Below, in pieces: positions 1-11,235 of a stretch of DNA of 64,000 bases. The stretch lies in the NCBI RefSeq assembly GCF_040954835.1, contig NC_090718.1, forward strand, positions 14,275,532 to 14,339,531, written 5' to 3'. Origin of the DNA: Lepisosteus oculatus (Eukaryota; Chordata; Actinopteri; Semionotiformes; Lepisosteidae). The notes beneath the pieces are model-generated. The model was not told where the DNA came from. It searched no databases and worked only from the letters and a program-made list of their open reading frames with translations. The position numbers were made by a program, and so were the translations under genes. Positions within the stretch are counted from its first letter, which is position 1. Each line of letters opens with the position of its first letter.

Positions 1-553
1 AATAACTGCTTTCTGTGTAAAGGCGCTGTTGAAGGAGTCCCCCGGGACTGTTAAAAGTAGGGGCAGTCTGAGAGGGTCCATGTCGGAGCCCCACTTGCGA
101 AGCGGGGTGGAGCTGCTGTGTTCAGGAAGGCTCTCGTCCCGCCTGCGGCTGAGCCCGTGAAACACGGAAGGAACAAGGGCGTTCCTGTTTACCTGCGCTA
201 CCTGTCCTCCGAGCAGTGTCGCCTCGCCTCGCCTCGCCTCGCCTCGCCTCGCCTCGCCTCGCCGCGCCGCGCCGCCAGCTGGCATCAGGGCCCAGTCGCC
301 AGTCTCGGAGCGGTGCTGCCCGGCCCCACAGCCAGCTCGAGTCATCTGGGGCCGGCGCCCAGCGGCTAGGGTCGCAGCAGGGCCGCTAAACAGGAAGGGA
401 GGGAGAAAGATAACTTGCCGATTGCAATATTGGAGCACCTTATGAGTCATTATTTTCCAGGTACTGTGCTTGTAAAGCTGAAGGTTAGAGACCTGTTTTT
501 TTTCATAGGCGTTCCGAAAACTTCAACTACCTGCATCCCATACAGATAACCTT
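1..553. other. GC-rich intergenic start, no gene recognised
   Basis: GC-rich and CpG-containing sequence that includes a pentanucleotide array. The short open frame at 118-369 owes its length to that array and matches no family I know. In mammals OAF lies upstream of POU2F3, but I could not recognise any OAF exon here. Confidence 0.4.
221..275 (+). repeat. Pentanucleotide microsatellite (GCCTC)8 then (GCCGC)3
   Basis: Eight exact GCCTC units run from 221 to 260, followed by three GCCGC units to 275. Length variation between individuals is likely. Confidence 0.9.
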
Positions 554-823
554 TAATAATAATAATTTATAACAATTGCTTACACTTATATAGCGCTTTT
601 CTGGACACTCCACTCAAAGCGCTTTACAGGTAATGGGGATCCCCTGCACCACCAGTGTGCAGCCCCACCTGGATGATGTGACGGCAGCCATAGTGCGCCA
701 GAACGCTCCCCACACATCAGCTCTCAGTGGGGAGGAGAGCAGCGTAATGAAGCCAGTTCAGAGATGGGGATTATTAGGAGGCCATGATTGGTAAGTGTCA
801 ATGGGAAATTTTGGCCAGGACAC
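554..823 (-). mobile_element. 5S-derived SINE family, truncated copy A
   Basis: Read on the + strand it begins with AAT repeats, then a GCGCTTTTCTGG/AAAGCGCTTTACAG tail block, then the body shared with copies at 27033 and 45013. The similarity stops near 823, so the copy lacks the 5S-like head found in the full copies. By its head-to-tail order the element is on the minus strand. Confidence 0.75.
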
Positions 824-2691
824 ACTTCTGCCAGGGCGAGGGATCTAGTTTCAGCGGAGGGACACTGTGACCGCGGTGCACAGTGGGTGAAGTGTGGGAT
901 TCCTCCGCCGGACGTACGCCTGTGCCCGTACGAGTTAGAAACTGGGGGGGGGGGGACGATACATTCATATTATTACTGGGGGGTTGTCGAATGGGCTAAT
1001 AAACTAAAGCATGTAGACCCGCCGTCCAGGTGTGGGGTGGTGCGAGGCGGTATCCCCATTACTGCCCTCTTGCTTCCACACCATGGGTTTCTTCTGAGTT
1101 GGGGGTCAGGTTCTCCTGTCGTCGTTTTTCTTAACCGTGTTCAGGGGATTTACTGCCCTCTCGCTTGTGGGTGGCAGTATTTTTACTGGAAGACGGGAGG
1201 GTGTGGGGGTTGCATGTCAGTTGCTTCAGGTGAAACATCTGTGCCAGAAGTGACAGGGTGAGGAGGTGAGGAGGAAGCCCGGGCTATAAATTTTAACATC
1301 TGTACGTAAATAACAGGAGTGGCTTTGGCCTATTAAAATCAGTCCATTGCTACCAGCAGCTTTAAACTCAGAAGTGGATATGAAGGCTCTTTCTGACAGG
1401 TCTCAAACAATCGCTCCCATTGTAAGAAATCCCTTCCGTGCGATTGTTATGGAATTTGGGATCTGTGTGGGAGGAGGGAGAGATCAGAAGAGCAAGGGGC
1501 TGGTTTCTAGGAGTGTTGATGAGGACACTCGTGCGATATCGAAACGCCCTGCTTTGCGTTAAAAAGTGTGATAACCCCCCCCATGTGTCTCTAGTCAAAA
1601 GCAATTTTATGTTGTTGGACATGGTTGAAAATTATCACACGTCTTTTTTCTACGCTGAAATAAATATTTGTTTTAATTTCCGAGATACCTGACCATTTAT
1701 AATTCAATGACACAGAAATGAACCATATGACGGAAATTGACAGAAGTCAGATTGTGGGGATAATGGAGCATCAATGTAATTATTCTTTGAAGTGATATGA
1801 TTCTCCAGCACTTCTGTGATCTCACTTCTAAATATAAGCTTTTCCTTTACAGCTGTGAATGGAGCCCTTTAATTCTGTGTAAATGCATACTGTAGAAATG
1901 TCAGTAATTATTGTTTCATTTTTGCTTACGCAGTTTTTTTAAACGTGTATCCGTATATCAATAACAGCCAAAATAATAAACAGTTTTGTTGATCTCGTTT
2001 AAAAATGCCATGTTATAGTAATGATATAAGTGCCTTAACACGGTGCCCTGTTTTTGATAATGAATAGAGTAAATAAGTCGCAGACGAATTATTTTTGTAA
2101 TAAAATGTGTAAAAAAGAGTAATTTCAAATCTGAAATAATTTGTAAAAACAAATATATTTGTCTTTTATGGCTAAATAAAAGCCCTTTTGCACTACACTA
2201 GAAAGAGTGGGTTTTTTTTCCAGCGGTCACATACAATGACATTAATACCAGTCTAACTTCAAAAGACTTTTTCCCCCTTCACGGACGACAGAACAAAGTC
2301 GGTTTAGAAATCAAAGAAACTCGATCCTTTCCCGGGTGAAGTGTCCGGCTAATGGGGTTTGCAAAAAAAAAAACACGTTCTTGAAAGTAAATCTTTCAAA
2401 TATAAATTGTCTACTCCTCTGAAGAAAATCTTTTTTGCACAACGACGTGTCACGGGTCAGCTCACTCGCAAATCTTCTTTTTGCAGCCTGTCCGCACACC
2501 TGTAGGTAAACGGTCCACATTGGAAGACACAGGTAAGACCTGCTGTACTTGAGCATTTCCTTTCAGCGATCACCTCCTCCTCCAGTGCTTCTTATGCCCC
2601 CTACTGCCTAAATTAGTAGGAAAGGGAAAAAGTTGCAGAATTGCTTTAAGCTCAAGTGCAAGTTTATTGTCATTATACTCATATACAGGTA
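824..2691. other. Intergenic, mostly AT-rich; nothing recognised
   Basis: A G11 run lies near 946. The rest is AT-rich unique-looking sequence. The open frames at 788-1261 and 1347-1692 show no domain and overlap on both strands. The last ~45 bases (from about 2647) look like the left half of an older repeat that the Tc1 element interrupts; its right half resumes at 4325. Confidence 0.4.
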
Positions 2692-2904
2692 CAGTGCCTT
2701 GCGAAAGTATTCGGCCCCCTTGAACTTTTCAACCTTTTGCCACATTTCAGGCTTCAAACATAAAGATATAAATTTTTTATTTTATGTGAAGAATCACCAA
2801 CAAGTGGGACACAATTGTGAAGTGGAACGAAATCTATTGGATTTTTGAAACTTTTTTAACTAATAAAAAAATGAAAAGTGGGGCGTGCAAAATTATTCGG
2901 CCCC
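2692..2904 (+). repeat. Tc1 left terminal inverted repeat
   Basis: It pairs with 4109-4322. The outer direct repeat lies about 2697-2722 and the inner one about 2886-2904, both ending in TATTCGGCCCC. These are the expected transposase binding sites. Confidence 0.93.
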
Positions 2905-3082
2905 TTTACTTTCAGTGCAGCAAACTCACTCCAGAAGTTCAGCGAGGATCTCTGAATGATCCAATGTTGTCCTAAATGACTGATGGTGATAAATAGAATC
3001 CACCTGTGTGTAATCAAGTCTCTGTATAAATGCACCTGCTCTGTGATAGTCTCAAGGTTCTGTTGAAAGCGCAGAGAGCATC

Positions 3083-4102
3083 ATGAAGACCAAGGAACAC
3101 ACCAGGCAGGTCCGTAATACTGTTGTGGAGAAGTTTAAAGCCGGATTTGGATACAAAAAGATTTCCCAAGCTTCAAACATCCCAAGGAGCACTGTGCAAG
3201 CGATCATCTTGAAATGGAAGGAGTATCAGACCACTGCAAATCTACCAAGACCTGGCCGTCCCTCTAAACTTTCAGCTCAGACAAGGAGAAGACTGATCAG
3301 AGATGCAGCCAAGAGGCCCATGATCACTCTGGATGAACTGCAGAGAACTACAGCTGAGGTGGGAGAGTCTGTCCATAGGACAACAATCAGTCTTACACTG
3401 CACAAATCTGGCCTTTATGGAAGAGTGGCAAGAAGAAAGCCATTTCTCAAAGATATCCATAAAAAGTCTCGTCTAAAGTTTGCCACAAGCCACCTGGGAG
3501 ACACCCCAAACATGTGGAAGAAGGTGCTCTGGTCAGATGAAACCAAAATCGAACTTTTTGGCCACAGTGCAAAACGATATGTTTGGCATAAAAGCAACAC
3601 AGCTCATCACCCTCAACACACCATCCCCACTGTCAAACATGGTGGTGGCAGCATCATGGTTTGGGCCTGCTTTTCTTCAGCAGGGACAGGGAAGATGGTT
3701 AAAATTGAGGGGAAGATGGATGCAGCCAAATACAGGACCATTCTGGATGAAAACCTGTTGGAGTCTGCAAAAGACCTGAAACTGGGACGGAGATTTATCT
3801 TCCAACAAGACAATGATCCCAAACATACAGCAAAATCTACAAAGGAATGGTTCACAAATAAACGTATCCAGGTGTTTGAATGGCCAAGTCAAAGTCCAGA
3901 CCTGAATCCAATCGAGAATCTGTGGAAAGAGCTGAAAACTGCTGTTCACAAACGCTCTCCATCCAACCTCACTGAGCTCGAGCTGTTTTGCAAGGAAGAA
4001 TGGGCAAGAATTTCAGTCTCTCGATGTGCAAAACTGATAGAGACATACCCCAAGCGACTTGCAGCTGTAATCGCAGCAAAAGGTGGCTCTACAAAGTATT
4101 AA
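3083..4102 (+). CDS. Tc1-family transposase (DD34E), intact
   Basis: A 339-residue transposase, the usual length for Tc1-like enzymes (about 340). It cuts and pastes the element at TA sites in the nucleus. Residues about 1-55 and 70-120 form the two helix-turn-helix halves of the paired-like DNA-binding region, separated by a GRPSK hook at 58-62. The catalytic triad is visible: D152 in LWSDETKIELFG, D243 in FQQDNDPKHTA and E278 in SPDLNPIENLW, with exactly 34 residues between the last two. A glycine-rich stretch (HGGGSIMVWACF) is also present. No stop or frameshift interrupts it, and the stop codon lies six bases before the right inverted repeat. The first ATG of the frame matches the family start. 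The enzyme could be active, but this cannot be judged from sequence alone. Confidence 0.95.
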   Translation: MKTKEHTRQVRNTVVEKFKAGFGYKKISQASNIPRSTVQAIILKWKEYQTTANLPRPGRPSKLSAQTRRRLIRDAAKRPMITLDELQRTTAEVGESVHRTTISLTLHKSGLYGRVARRKPFLKDIHKKSRLKFATSHLGDTPNMWKKVLWSDETKIELFGHSAKRYVWHKSNTAHHPQHTIPTVKHGGGSIMVWACFSSAGTGKMVKIEGKMDAAKYRTILDENLLESAKDLKLGRRFIFQQDNDPKHTAKSTKEWFTNKRIQVFEWPSQSPDLNPIENLWKELKTAVHKRSPSNLTELELFCKEEWARISVSRCAKLIETYPKRLAAVIAAKGGSTKY

Positions 4103-4108
4103 CGCAAG

Positions 4109-4322
4109 GGGGCCGAATAATTTTGCACGCCCCACTTTTCATTTTTTTATTAGTTTAAAAAAGTTTCAAAAATCCAATAGATTTCGTTCCACTTCACAAT
4201 TGTGTCCCACTTGTTGGTGATTCTTCACATAAAATAAAAAATTTATATCTTTATGTTTGAAGCCTGAAATGTGGCAAAAGGTTGAAAAGTTCAAGGGGGC
4301 CGAATACTTTCGCAAGGTACTG
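4109..4322 (-). repeat. Tc1 right terminal inverted repeat
   Basis: Inverted copy of 2692-2904 with two differences: A for G near the outer tip, and one extra A in an A-run. Confidence 0.93.
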
Positions 4323-6354
4323 TATGTGGTATAACGAAATGCTATTGAGCTAGCTCTCAGATGGTAAGAAGTACAAAAAACAACAAGAACAAAACACTTG
4401 CATAAAAAGAGAGAAGGCACTGTGAGGTTCAAATCGTAGGTGAGAGAGGCTGGGAGTTTAATAGTTTGATAGTGCGGGGGTAAAAACTGTCTCTGATTCT
4501 GGTAGTCCGGGCCCGAATGCTCCGGTACTGTTTTCCAGATGGTAGAGGGTCAAACAGTCTGTAGCTGGGGTGTGTGGGGTCTTTCTTTGTTGATGCTTAG
4601 AGCTTTCCACAAGAACCATCTGTCATAAATTAAACGTGGTTCATGCAAACGCGTTCACACCCGTGTGGTAGGAAGGGCTGAAGGGGGTGAATTATGTATT
4701 TAATAGCACTCGGGACATTTTAAAGTGCACCTCAACCTTCTCAGCCTGATATCTGGGACAGGACAGTTTTGGTCCTGTTCGTGGACTGTAAATGAATTCG
4801 GATCAGGCTTTCATAAGGCACAACAAAAGGGGCATTTCTGTGTCTTGTTTAGAATGGATGTAGATTTGTGTATCATCACCATAGAAATGATCATTCAGAC
4901 CATGTGATTTTAATAATTGTGGGATGTGTGAATGCTGAATAACGGGGAGCCGGTGTCGAGCCCTGAGGAACACCAGACTTAGTGACCCCAGCTTCAGAAC
5001 TGAAACCCCCAAGTGTGAGCTGACATTAAAGACAGAGTTGAATCATTTAAAGGGGAACTGCAGTCCCAATTTCTCAGACCAGTTATAAAACCTTGGTAAC
5101 AAAATAAATCCATTGACGTTACAGAAAGATTGTACGAATTTTGAATGAAGCACAAAATTGTAAACTTTGTGAAAATACTGTAAGTCGCCATGTTGTGACA
5201 AACCCGTGGTCTCACCATGGGCGAGAGTGAGAGCTCACGAGAATGGCCATGTGAAACGACCCTTCCTGCTCACTAGTCACTGTAACGACTAATGTAATGT
5301 GATGTACAGGTTGTGCAGAAGACATTTCACCACAGAAATATTCCAATGTGATCTGAATTTGTGATCTGAAAAGTAGAGTTTGTTGGCAAAACCGTCTCAA
5401 AATCAAAGCAATGTTTCTATTGGATTAAAAGAGATGTGCTCACAAGCCTGCTTGTTTACAATGTAACAAGGCTGCTTCACGGCACCAGAAGTTCTGTTGC
5501 CTCATTCTGAATCTCAGAATGTGGTGCTGCGCAGACCTGGAAACTTAATCTGTTTTGTGATGTAAATTGGAGGTTTTACAAGTTACTTTTTACTATATAC
5601 ATTTTACTTTTATTGTGGTTTGAAATGCACTCATCAATGCTGATTCTTTCTAACCCCAAAATATAAAAATAACATTGCAGTTCCCTATGAAGACCATGAC
5701 AGAAACTCCAAACACAGTCTCAAGATGTGAAAGTAAGATGTCATGATTAATAGTGTCAAAAGCAGCACGGAGGTCAAGGAGAATAAGGACAGAGAACCAG
5801 AATCAGCAGCCCTAAAAAGATTGTTAGCAATTTTAACCACGGCGGTTTCTGTGCCATGTAATTGTCTGAAGCCAGTTTGGAAGAGTTTGAATAGGTTCTT
5901 TGCAATGAGATGGTTGTTTCATTGAATTGCAACAGCGTACTCTTTTTGTTTTGCAAGAAAAGGTGGGTTTTCTTGCAAAAAGTGTCTATAGAATATTAGA
6001 AGCCTGTAAAAATCCATTATCATAGGTTAAATTATACTCAAAGACTCCTATCTGAACAGCTTTATTAACGTAATTTGATAGACAGGATTACAAAATAATT
6101 GTCAAAACTTCTTGTACAGACAGAAGCTTGGGATACTATCCACTTGAAGAAAGGTTTCAATTGAGAGGAGGTCATTGGGCCCATCTAGCAATCTTTTTAA
6201 TGTTCCCAGTCAGATTTCTTTCTTTATTTTCCTAGATATGGCAAAACACACTCTAAAATAAATATTGCTTTTAAGAAATGTCTGGATTATTGCTGTATTT
6301 ATTGGTCAAACCGAGGGCAGAAGTGATTGGTCAGTACTGCACCACTGCTATCAG

Positions 6355-6372
6355 ATTTGCATTTATTTGCAT
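6355..6372 (-). promoter_or_regulatory. Tandem pair of perfect octamer motifs
   Basis: ATTTGCAT (complement of ATGCAAAT) occurs at 6355-6362 and again at 6365-6372, exactly 10 bp apart. The second runs into TGCATATGC, which shares nine bases with the palindromic MORE site used by OCT dimers. This is a candidate POU-factor binding element about 5 kb upstream of pou2f3. Confidence 0.5.
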
Positions 6373-7109
6373 ATGCCAGCTCGAACACAGAAAAGAGGGT
6401 CTCGAGAAGAATAGCATTTGTTTGGTGGGGAAACAGTTAATTGTTTTCTCCAACAGACTGCTCAGAATTGTGTCGTATTCAATGTCATTATATACAAGAG
6501 TATGTGCGAGACAGTGCTCATGCATTACCTGATCAAAGCAGATAAAACATTTAACAAGAACTGAATATCATCATTCGTTTGTCATAAAGTGGTGACTCCC
6601 TTTTCAAACACCAGTGCTTATGTGACTCAGGATGGACAGTCTGTGCTTTGCTTCTGTTGTTGCTAACAATTATAATTGTAAATAGTTTCCCCCATTTTGA
6701 GTTCTGTCTGCAGGTATTAGCGGCTGAGAATCATTTGCTCAAATTGTACAGCATTCTGCAATGAAGGGATTTTGCACTGAAGTATTTTACCACTGTGATG
6801 GTATCCCAGAAAAAGAGTTACTACATGGGGTTTAGTGTCCTTGATGTTGCTACCATGGTCAAGACCACACCTTGATATACTTCATGGTGTAACATTTGCT
6901 GTGTTGAGTCGACCTCCCTGAAAATAAGGCACCAAATCGGGTGGCCGGTAAGTTTTTGATTTGAAGGTTAATCATTATCAAAAAGAATGGAAGCCTTTAT
7001 TGATGTGGAGAGCTACTGTTAATACTAGGGTTTCTTCACAGAGATGTCTGTAGGCTGTGAATCCCCTTAGGTCAAACTCACTCAGTTGTGGTTGTTGCAG
7101 TTTCAGGAT

Positions 7110-7117
7110 ATTTGCAT
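7110..7117 (-). promoter_or_regulatory. Octamer motif
   Basis: A perfect ATTTGCAT, 4.2 kb upstream of the pou2f3 start codon. Binding is inferred from the motif only. Confidence 0.35.
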
Positions 7118-8198
7118 AGAAACGTCTATCTGAATGGTAACGTACGCATGGTCAGAACACTGGCACTGTGTTCTCCTCACTCTCCTTTAAAATCTTTTCT
7201 GCACCAACAAACAGGGTATAAGGGTGTAATTATGACTTTAGAAAAAACGGATCCTGTTTCAGCGCTGATTCTTCTTTGTTGGTGTGGGCATGAAGTGGTG
7301 TCTTTTTTAAAGAATCATCAGCACATTAACTAATTCATTCATTCTCTTTCAAATCTTGAGCTTACCGTGGTTTTTATGCATTGATCGTGTTCATTAAGAT
7401 GTCTAATTCCGGCACGATATTCTTTACAAATATCACGGATTTCCCACGCAGATGGAATTCTCTAAAGACAATTCCATTTTTATTAACGCAACACGCATTC
7501 AGACAGATTTTTGTTGGAGGTGAAAAAAAATGCGAAGTTGAACATTTTCGTAAGAAATATCTGAAATTTAAAATGCATGCATTTTAATAAAACAAGAACA
7601 TACACCGAGGCCTGAACTCAGTAGGACACCCTGACCTCTAGCTGTTTGGAAGACGTAAGACAACGACACAGTTGAATTTGAAATGCATAAATCCTGTCTG
7701 TTGGAAGGCGGATGCAAAGCACTTTTATCGCTGCTGGGCAACTGAAGGCGAGCCGGTTTTCCTTCAGCTATGGAAGAAATGCTGTGATGCAGATGCACCA
7801 GGAGTTTAGGAAGCAGCATAGTTTTCTCTGCTCTCCTCACTCAACTGCCTGAGCCCAGTTCTCCTCTTTTATCCCGAGCAGCTTACTTGTGTATCTGTTT
7901 AGCTATACCTGTGCAATTAGCTAGGTCTGTCTGAGTGAAGTGCTGTACCGTATTCCAGGGCACGGCCTTCCTGTTCTGACCCCAGAGCCCAAACCACAGC
8001 TGCACACTGCTGCCAGGATAGTTAGACTCCACCACTTACACAAATAACCTGAAGGTCTCGAGAGAAACGTGCAAGAGCACCGCGAAACAGGCGTCTAGAG
8101 GGGATCACAGCATTTCTACAGAAGCCTGCTGGTCACTTACAGGTTATTGGGTAAGGGTCTACCAGAGTGGGGCTCTTTCCCAGGGTAGGACAACGTTA

Positions 8199-8497
8199 GG
8201 GCGGAGTGGTGGCTCTGTGGCTAAGGATCTGTGCCTGTGACTGGAAGGTTGCCGGTTCAAATCCCACAGCTGGCAGAAGAATCCTACTCCGCTGGGCCCC
8301 TGAGCAAGGCCCTTAACCCTAACTGCTCCAGGGGTGCTGTACAATGGCTGACCCTGCGCTCTGACCCCCTGCTTCTCTCTCCCTGTCTGTGTGTCTGTGT
8401 CTCCATGGAGAAAAAGCTGGGGTGTGCGAAAAGATGAATTCCTAATGCAAGAAATTGTATAGGGCTAATAAAGAAACATTAATTAAATTAATTAATG
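8199..8497 (+). mobile_element. tRNA-derived SINE, family 1
   Basis: A tRNA-like head carries an A-box-like stretch (GTGGCTCTGTGGCTAAGG) and a perfect B box (GGTTCAAATCC at 8254-8264). A body with CCCCTGAGCAAGGCCCTTAACC follows, then a 3' end that reads GGGCTAATAAAG and an AT-rich tail. An inverted second copy lies at 21648-21931. Confidence 0.85.
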
Positions 8498-10072
8498 AAA
8501 GGTGTTCACTGAGACTTCACCAGCCTTCGGCTGAAAGCCTCATGTGATGTGAACCCTTTGCAGGCATGAAAACCAGGATCTGTGTCAGCTCTTGTTTTAA
8601 GAAGGTTGGGTTCACCCTTGGCACTAATGGCTGAAAACAATTACCGGCAGAAGGCAGACTGCCTCAGGCAGCACAGTTAGGGAAGGCTGCTGATAAGCAG
8701 TTTGCGGATACTCTAATCGTTGTCTTAACTAACACATCATTCCTGTTTTCCACTGAGCAAACAAGCACCAGGCATCAGGCCATGGCTCAAAGAAAACCTC
8801 TGGCCAACTTTGAAGGTAAAATGGAATGGAAATGCTGGCAGAGAAGTGCCTCTAATCGCTAATGGGAGATTCTGTTACCTACTATGATCGAACTCCGCCT
8901 AGAGAAATGTAATTGCAGACCTGCAGCAAATATACCGGTTTCTGAAACATGTTCTGTGCCAATCCCTGTCAGTTCCTACTGCTCACAGCCTGACGTGCCC
9001 TCCATTTTCCAAATAGACTTAAGATAAAGACACACAGTGATAGAAGCCTCACCAGCTGGCACAAACAGGCCCCGGTCAGCATTTCTGGTTCCACCCTGAA
9101 AACTGCAGAAACAACACTTCCATCGCGTCTCCATCAGCAGGTGCTGTGATGCACCAGGATTTTCGGAGCCGCTGCCTGGGCGACGCTCCACGTGCCCCTC
9201 CTGAACAGGAGCCACGCGAAAGGCGCGCCTTTCGGTCTGGTTGCGTGTGACGATGACGCATTCGCAGATGGGACCAAAGGAAAACCACTTCATCCCATAA
9301 ATCGCTCATTTCTCCGTTTTAAAGGAGACGTTGAAATTGGATTTAAAGTTAGATCAATATATTGCAGGGTTATTTTCTTTTTTAAGGGCTAGACAGGCTA
9401 GGGCCAGTTGCCCCTGACAGGATGAGCAGTTGTAAGTATCTTTGGGTTATTGCTAATTAACACCCATATATCTCCTGTTTACAAGCGACCTGTTTGCTCT
9501 TGACATGCTCGAGCGCTTAATGGAATTAAAAAAAAACACAAACGTCATGACACAACATGTATATCCAAAAAGAAAAAAGCGGCAGTTATTTATCACCAAA
9601 GCGTTTTCAGCTTAGGGAATCGCAGTGTGTCTTGTGTGTGGCGGAATGGAGTTTGAAATCAGTTCGATGATTCACGCGTAACTCATTTGACCATTTTACC
9701 AGCATGATATGCTGAGGCCGTAATCTCACAGCTGCGCGTCGAAAAGTTGAAGCTTCTTATTTTAGAAGGAGGAAGACCGGCAGGCAAGGAATTGCAAAAA
9801 CCAAGCCACTCGGATGTAAAAATGCCCTTATCAGCATGCACACTTCCCTCGAATCAAGCGCAGCTCTGTGCCCCTGAGCGCTCAGAAAACGGTTGTTTAA
9901 TTGTATAATTGAATAGTATAATTGAAGTATAATTGAAGTGAAACGTTAAAAAAAAAAAGTTCGGTACAGCATCTCGTTTATTTCTGTTCTACATGGCACT
10001 GCAGACCTCCAATCAAACATACCCCAGAAACGCCTTCTTGTACGACTCGCACATACATGAGCGAGTCTTGGT

Positions 10073-10073
<1 letters not shown>
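8498..10073. other. Intergenic, nothing recognised
   Basis: Unique-looking sequence. The overlapping open frames near 8976-9392 on both strands show no domain. No promoter or RNA gene was recognised. Confidence 0.35.

Positions 10074-10109
<36 letters not shown>
10074..10109 (+). repeat. (TAA)n microsatellite
   Basis: About twelve TAA/AAT units that form the 3' tail of the LINE/SINE fragment which follows. Confidence 0.9.
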
Positions 10110-10110
<1 letters not shown>

Positions 10111-10345
10111 CTTTATTTTATATAGCGCCTTTAAAGGTGGCTTCTCAAAGCGCTTTACAGGATAACAATAGCAATAAATAAGAAGACTACAACAATAAAT
10201 AAGAAGATTTCACAAGATAGGAGACAATTATAATTACAACAATACAACAATAACAATAGAGGAGACCGTGGAAGGTGGTATTAAGAAGAGCAGAGGGGTG
10301 AAGAAGGGAACCAGTTAAGTAAAGGCTTTTCTGAAGAAGAAGGAG
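10110..10345 (-). mobile_element. L2/CR1-like retroelement 3' fragment
   Basis: The complement reads as an AAAGCGCTTTGAGAAGCC block followed by GCGCTATATAAAATAAAG and ATT repeats, the usual 3' end of L2-type LINEs and their SINEs. The adjoining 180 bases have the low-complexity look of the same element. Confidence 0.55.
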
Positions 10346-11095
10346 TAGGTGCAGAACCTAATTGCTTTTAACTCGTTTCACCCTTAGTAACAAAACGTTT
10401 TAAATGGATTCTTAATTGTGCTTCACGGTTGTTAGTAGCTAGTTGATCCAAGCATCTCCCGCAGACGTTTCCCGACAGTGGCCCGACTGTCAGCTCGTCC
10501 AGCTTGTTCCAGACTCCCAACAACTGCTTTTACAAATAATTGGCTCCTGATCTCACGTTTAAAAGCGCTTCCCCTTAAACAGCTGATTGGCTCTAATTAA
10601 AGTTCATCGCGGCGCTATACGCGTACTTTGACTGCTTCACACGTGTACGGTATTGATGCGGTATGACACACAGCCACAGATAAGCCCGTCGGAATGCTGT
10701 AGAGACAGTGTGATGAGCTCGTTTATGGTTGTTGCGTTTGGCCTAGGACGGTGCTATCATACTTCTAGAGAATCTGTAGCTGTTGCCCTAACCCACTTTT
10801 CTGAGAAAAGGAGGGTGAGGTTTCCAAAGAAAACCGGCACGGTTAGGGAAAAAAAGGCCAAAGAGGAGCGTCACAGGGGGGCGTGTTCCCTCCTCCGTTC
10901 TGCAGCGGGGCAGAGCAGTTGGAGCCGGAGCCCGGTGAAGCCCTGCGGCGGTCCGGCAGGCGGAAAGAACCGGGTCTGTCGTTTCTGCAGCTGGGACACT
11001 GCGGCCACGCCGGGAATATCTCCCCCGCGCAGAGGGGACAGCCCACCTCTGGCCCTCGCCGCCCCCCCCTCTCCATCAGTCACCAGTGGGCTTCT

Positions 11096-11103
11096 ATGCA
11101 AAT
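11096..11103 (+). promoter_or_regulatory. Octamer motif in pou2f3 promoter
   Basis: A perfect ATGCAAAT 220 bp upstream of the pou2f3 start codon. The gene product is itself an octamer-binding protein, so direct autoregulation is possible. Confidence 0.55.
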
Positions 11104-11161
11104 CGTGGTGTTTTGCATGGGCCGGGAGCCAGGTGGTGCACAGCGCTGCGGGCGAAGACGT

Positions 11162-11182
11162 GGGGCGGGACGTGGGGCGGGA
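11162..11182 (+). promoter_or_regulatory. Tandem GC boxes
   Basis: GGGGCGGGA occurs at 11162-11170 and 11174-11182 as part of a 12-bp direct repeat. These are typical SP/KLF sites. Confidence 0.55.
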
Positions 11183-11227
11183 CAGGCGGGGAGCCGCGGC
11201 TTGCTCGCGGAGATGTACCTGTCCGGG

Positions 11228-11235
11228 TGACGTCA
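11228..11235 (+). promoter_or_regulatory. CRE palindrome
   Basis: TGACGTCA, the full CREB/ATF site, 88 bp upstream of the start codon. Confidence 0.5.

Larger units (their letters stand above)
2692..4322 (+). mobile_element. Complete Tc1/mariner transposon
   Basis: A 1,631-bp DNA transposon flanked by TA duplications at 2690-2691 and 4323-4324. The terminal inverted repeats (2692-2904 and 4109-4322) are about 213 bp and differ by only one substitution and one single-base indel. Each repeat carries two copies of a TATTCGGCCCC-containing direct repeat, one at the outer end and one at the inner end, as in the IR/DR layout of Tc1-like fish elements. The single transposase frame fills the space between them. 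Near-identical ends plus an intact frame point to a recent insertion. Related families occur in teleosts and lampreys. Confidence 0.95.
4325..8198. other. Intergenic; old repeat remnant, octamers, no gene
   Basis: The first ~250 bases look like the right half of the older repeat that hosts the Tc1 element. A short stretch near 6140-6200 resembles a CR1-like SINE/LINE fragment. Octamer motifs occur at 6355, 6365 and 7110. Open frames are short and show no domains. Confidence 0.4.

Noticed and set aside
788-1261. 157-codon frame at the left end
   Set aside because: It starts inside a SINE and crosses a G11 run; no protein family.
3272-3949. Minus-strand open frames within the Tc1 element
   Set aside because: Shadows of the transposase frame.
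8254-8264. Functional tRNA gene at the B box
   Set aside because: No tRNA cloverleaf with a matched acceptor stem; the unit continues into a SINE body and tail.
1-10850. An upstream oaf gene, expected from human synteny
   Set aside because: No OAF-like exon was recognised; it may lie beyond the left edge.
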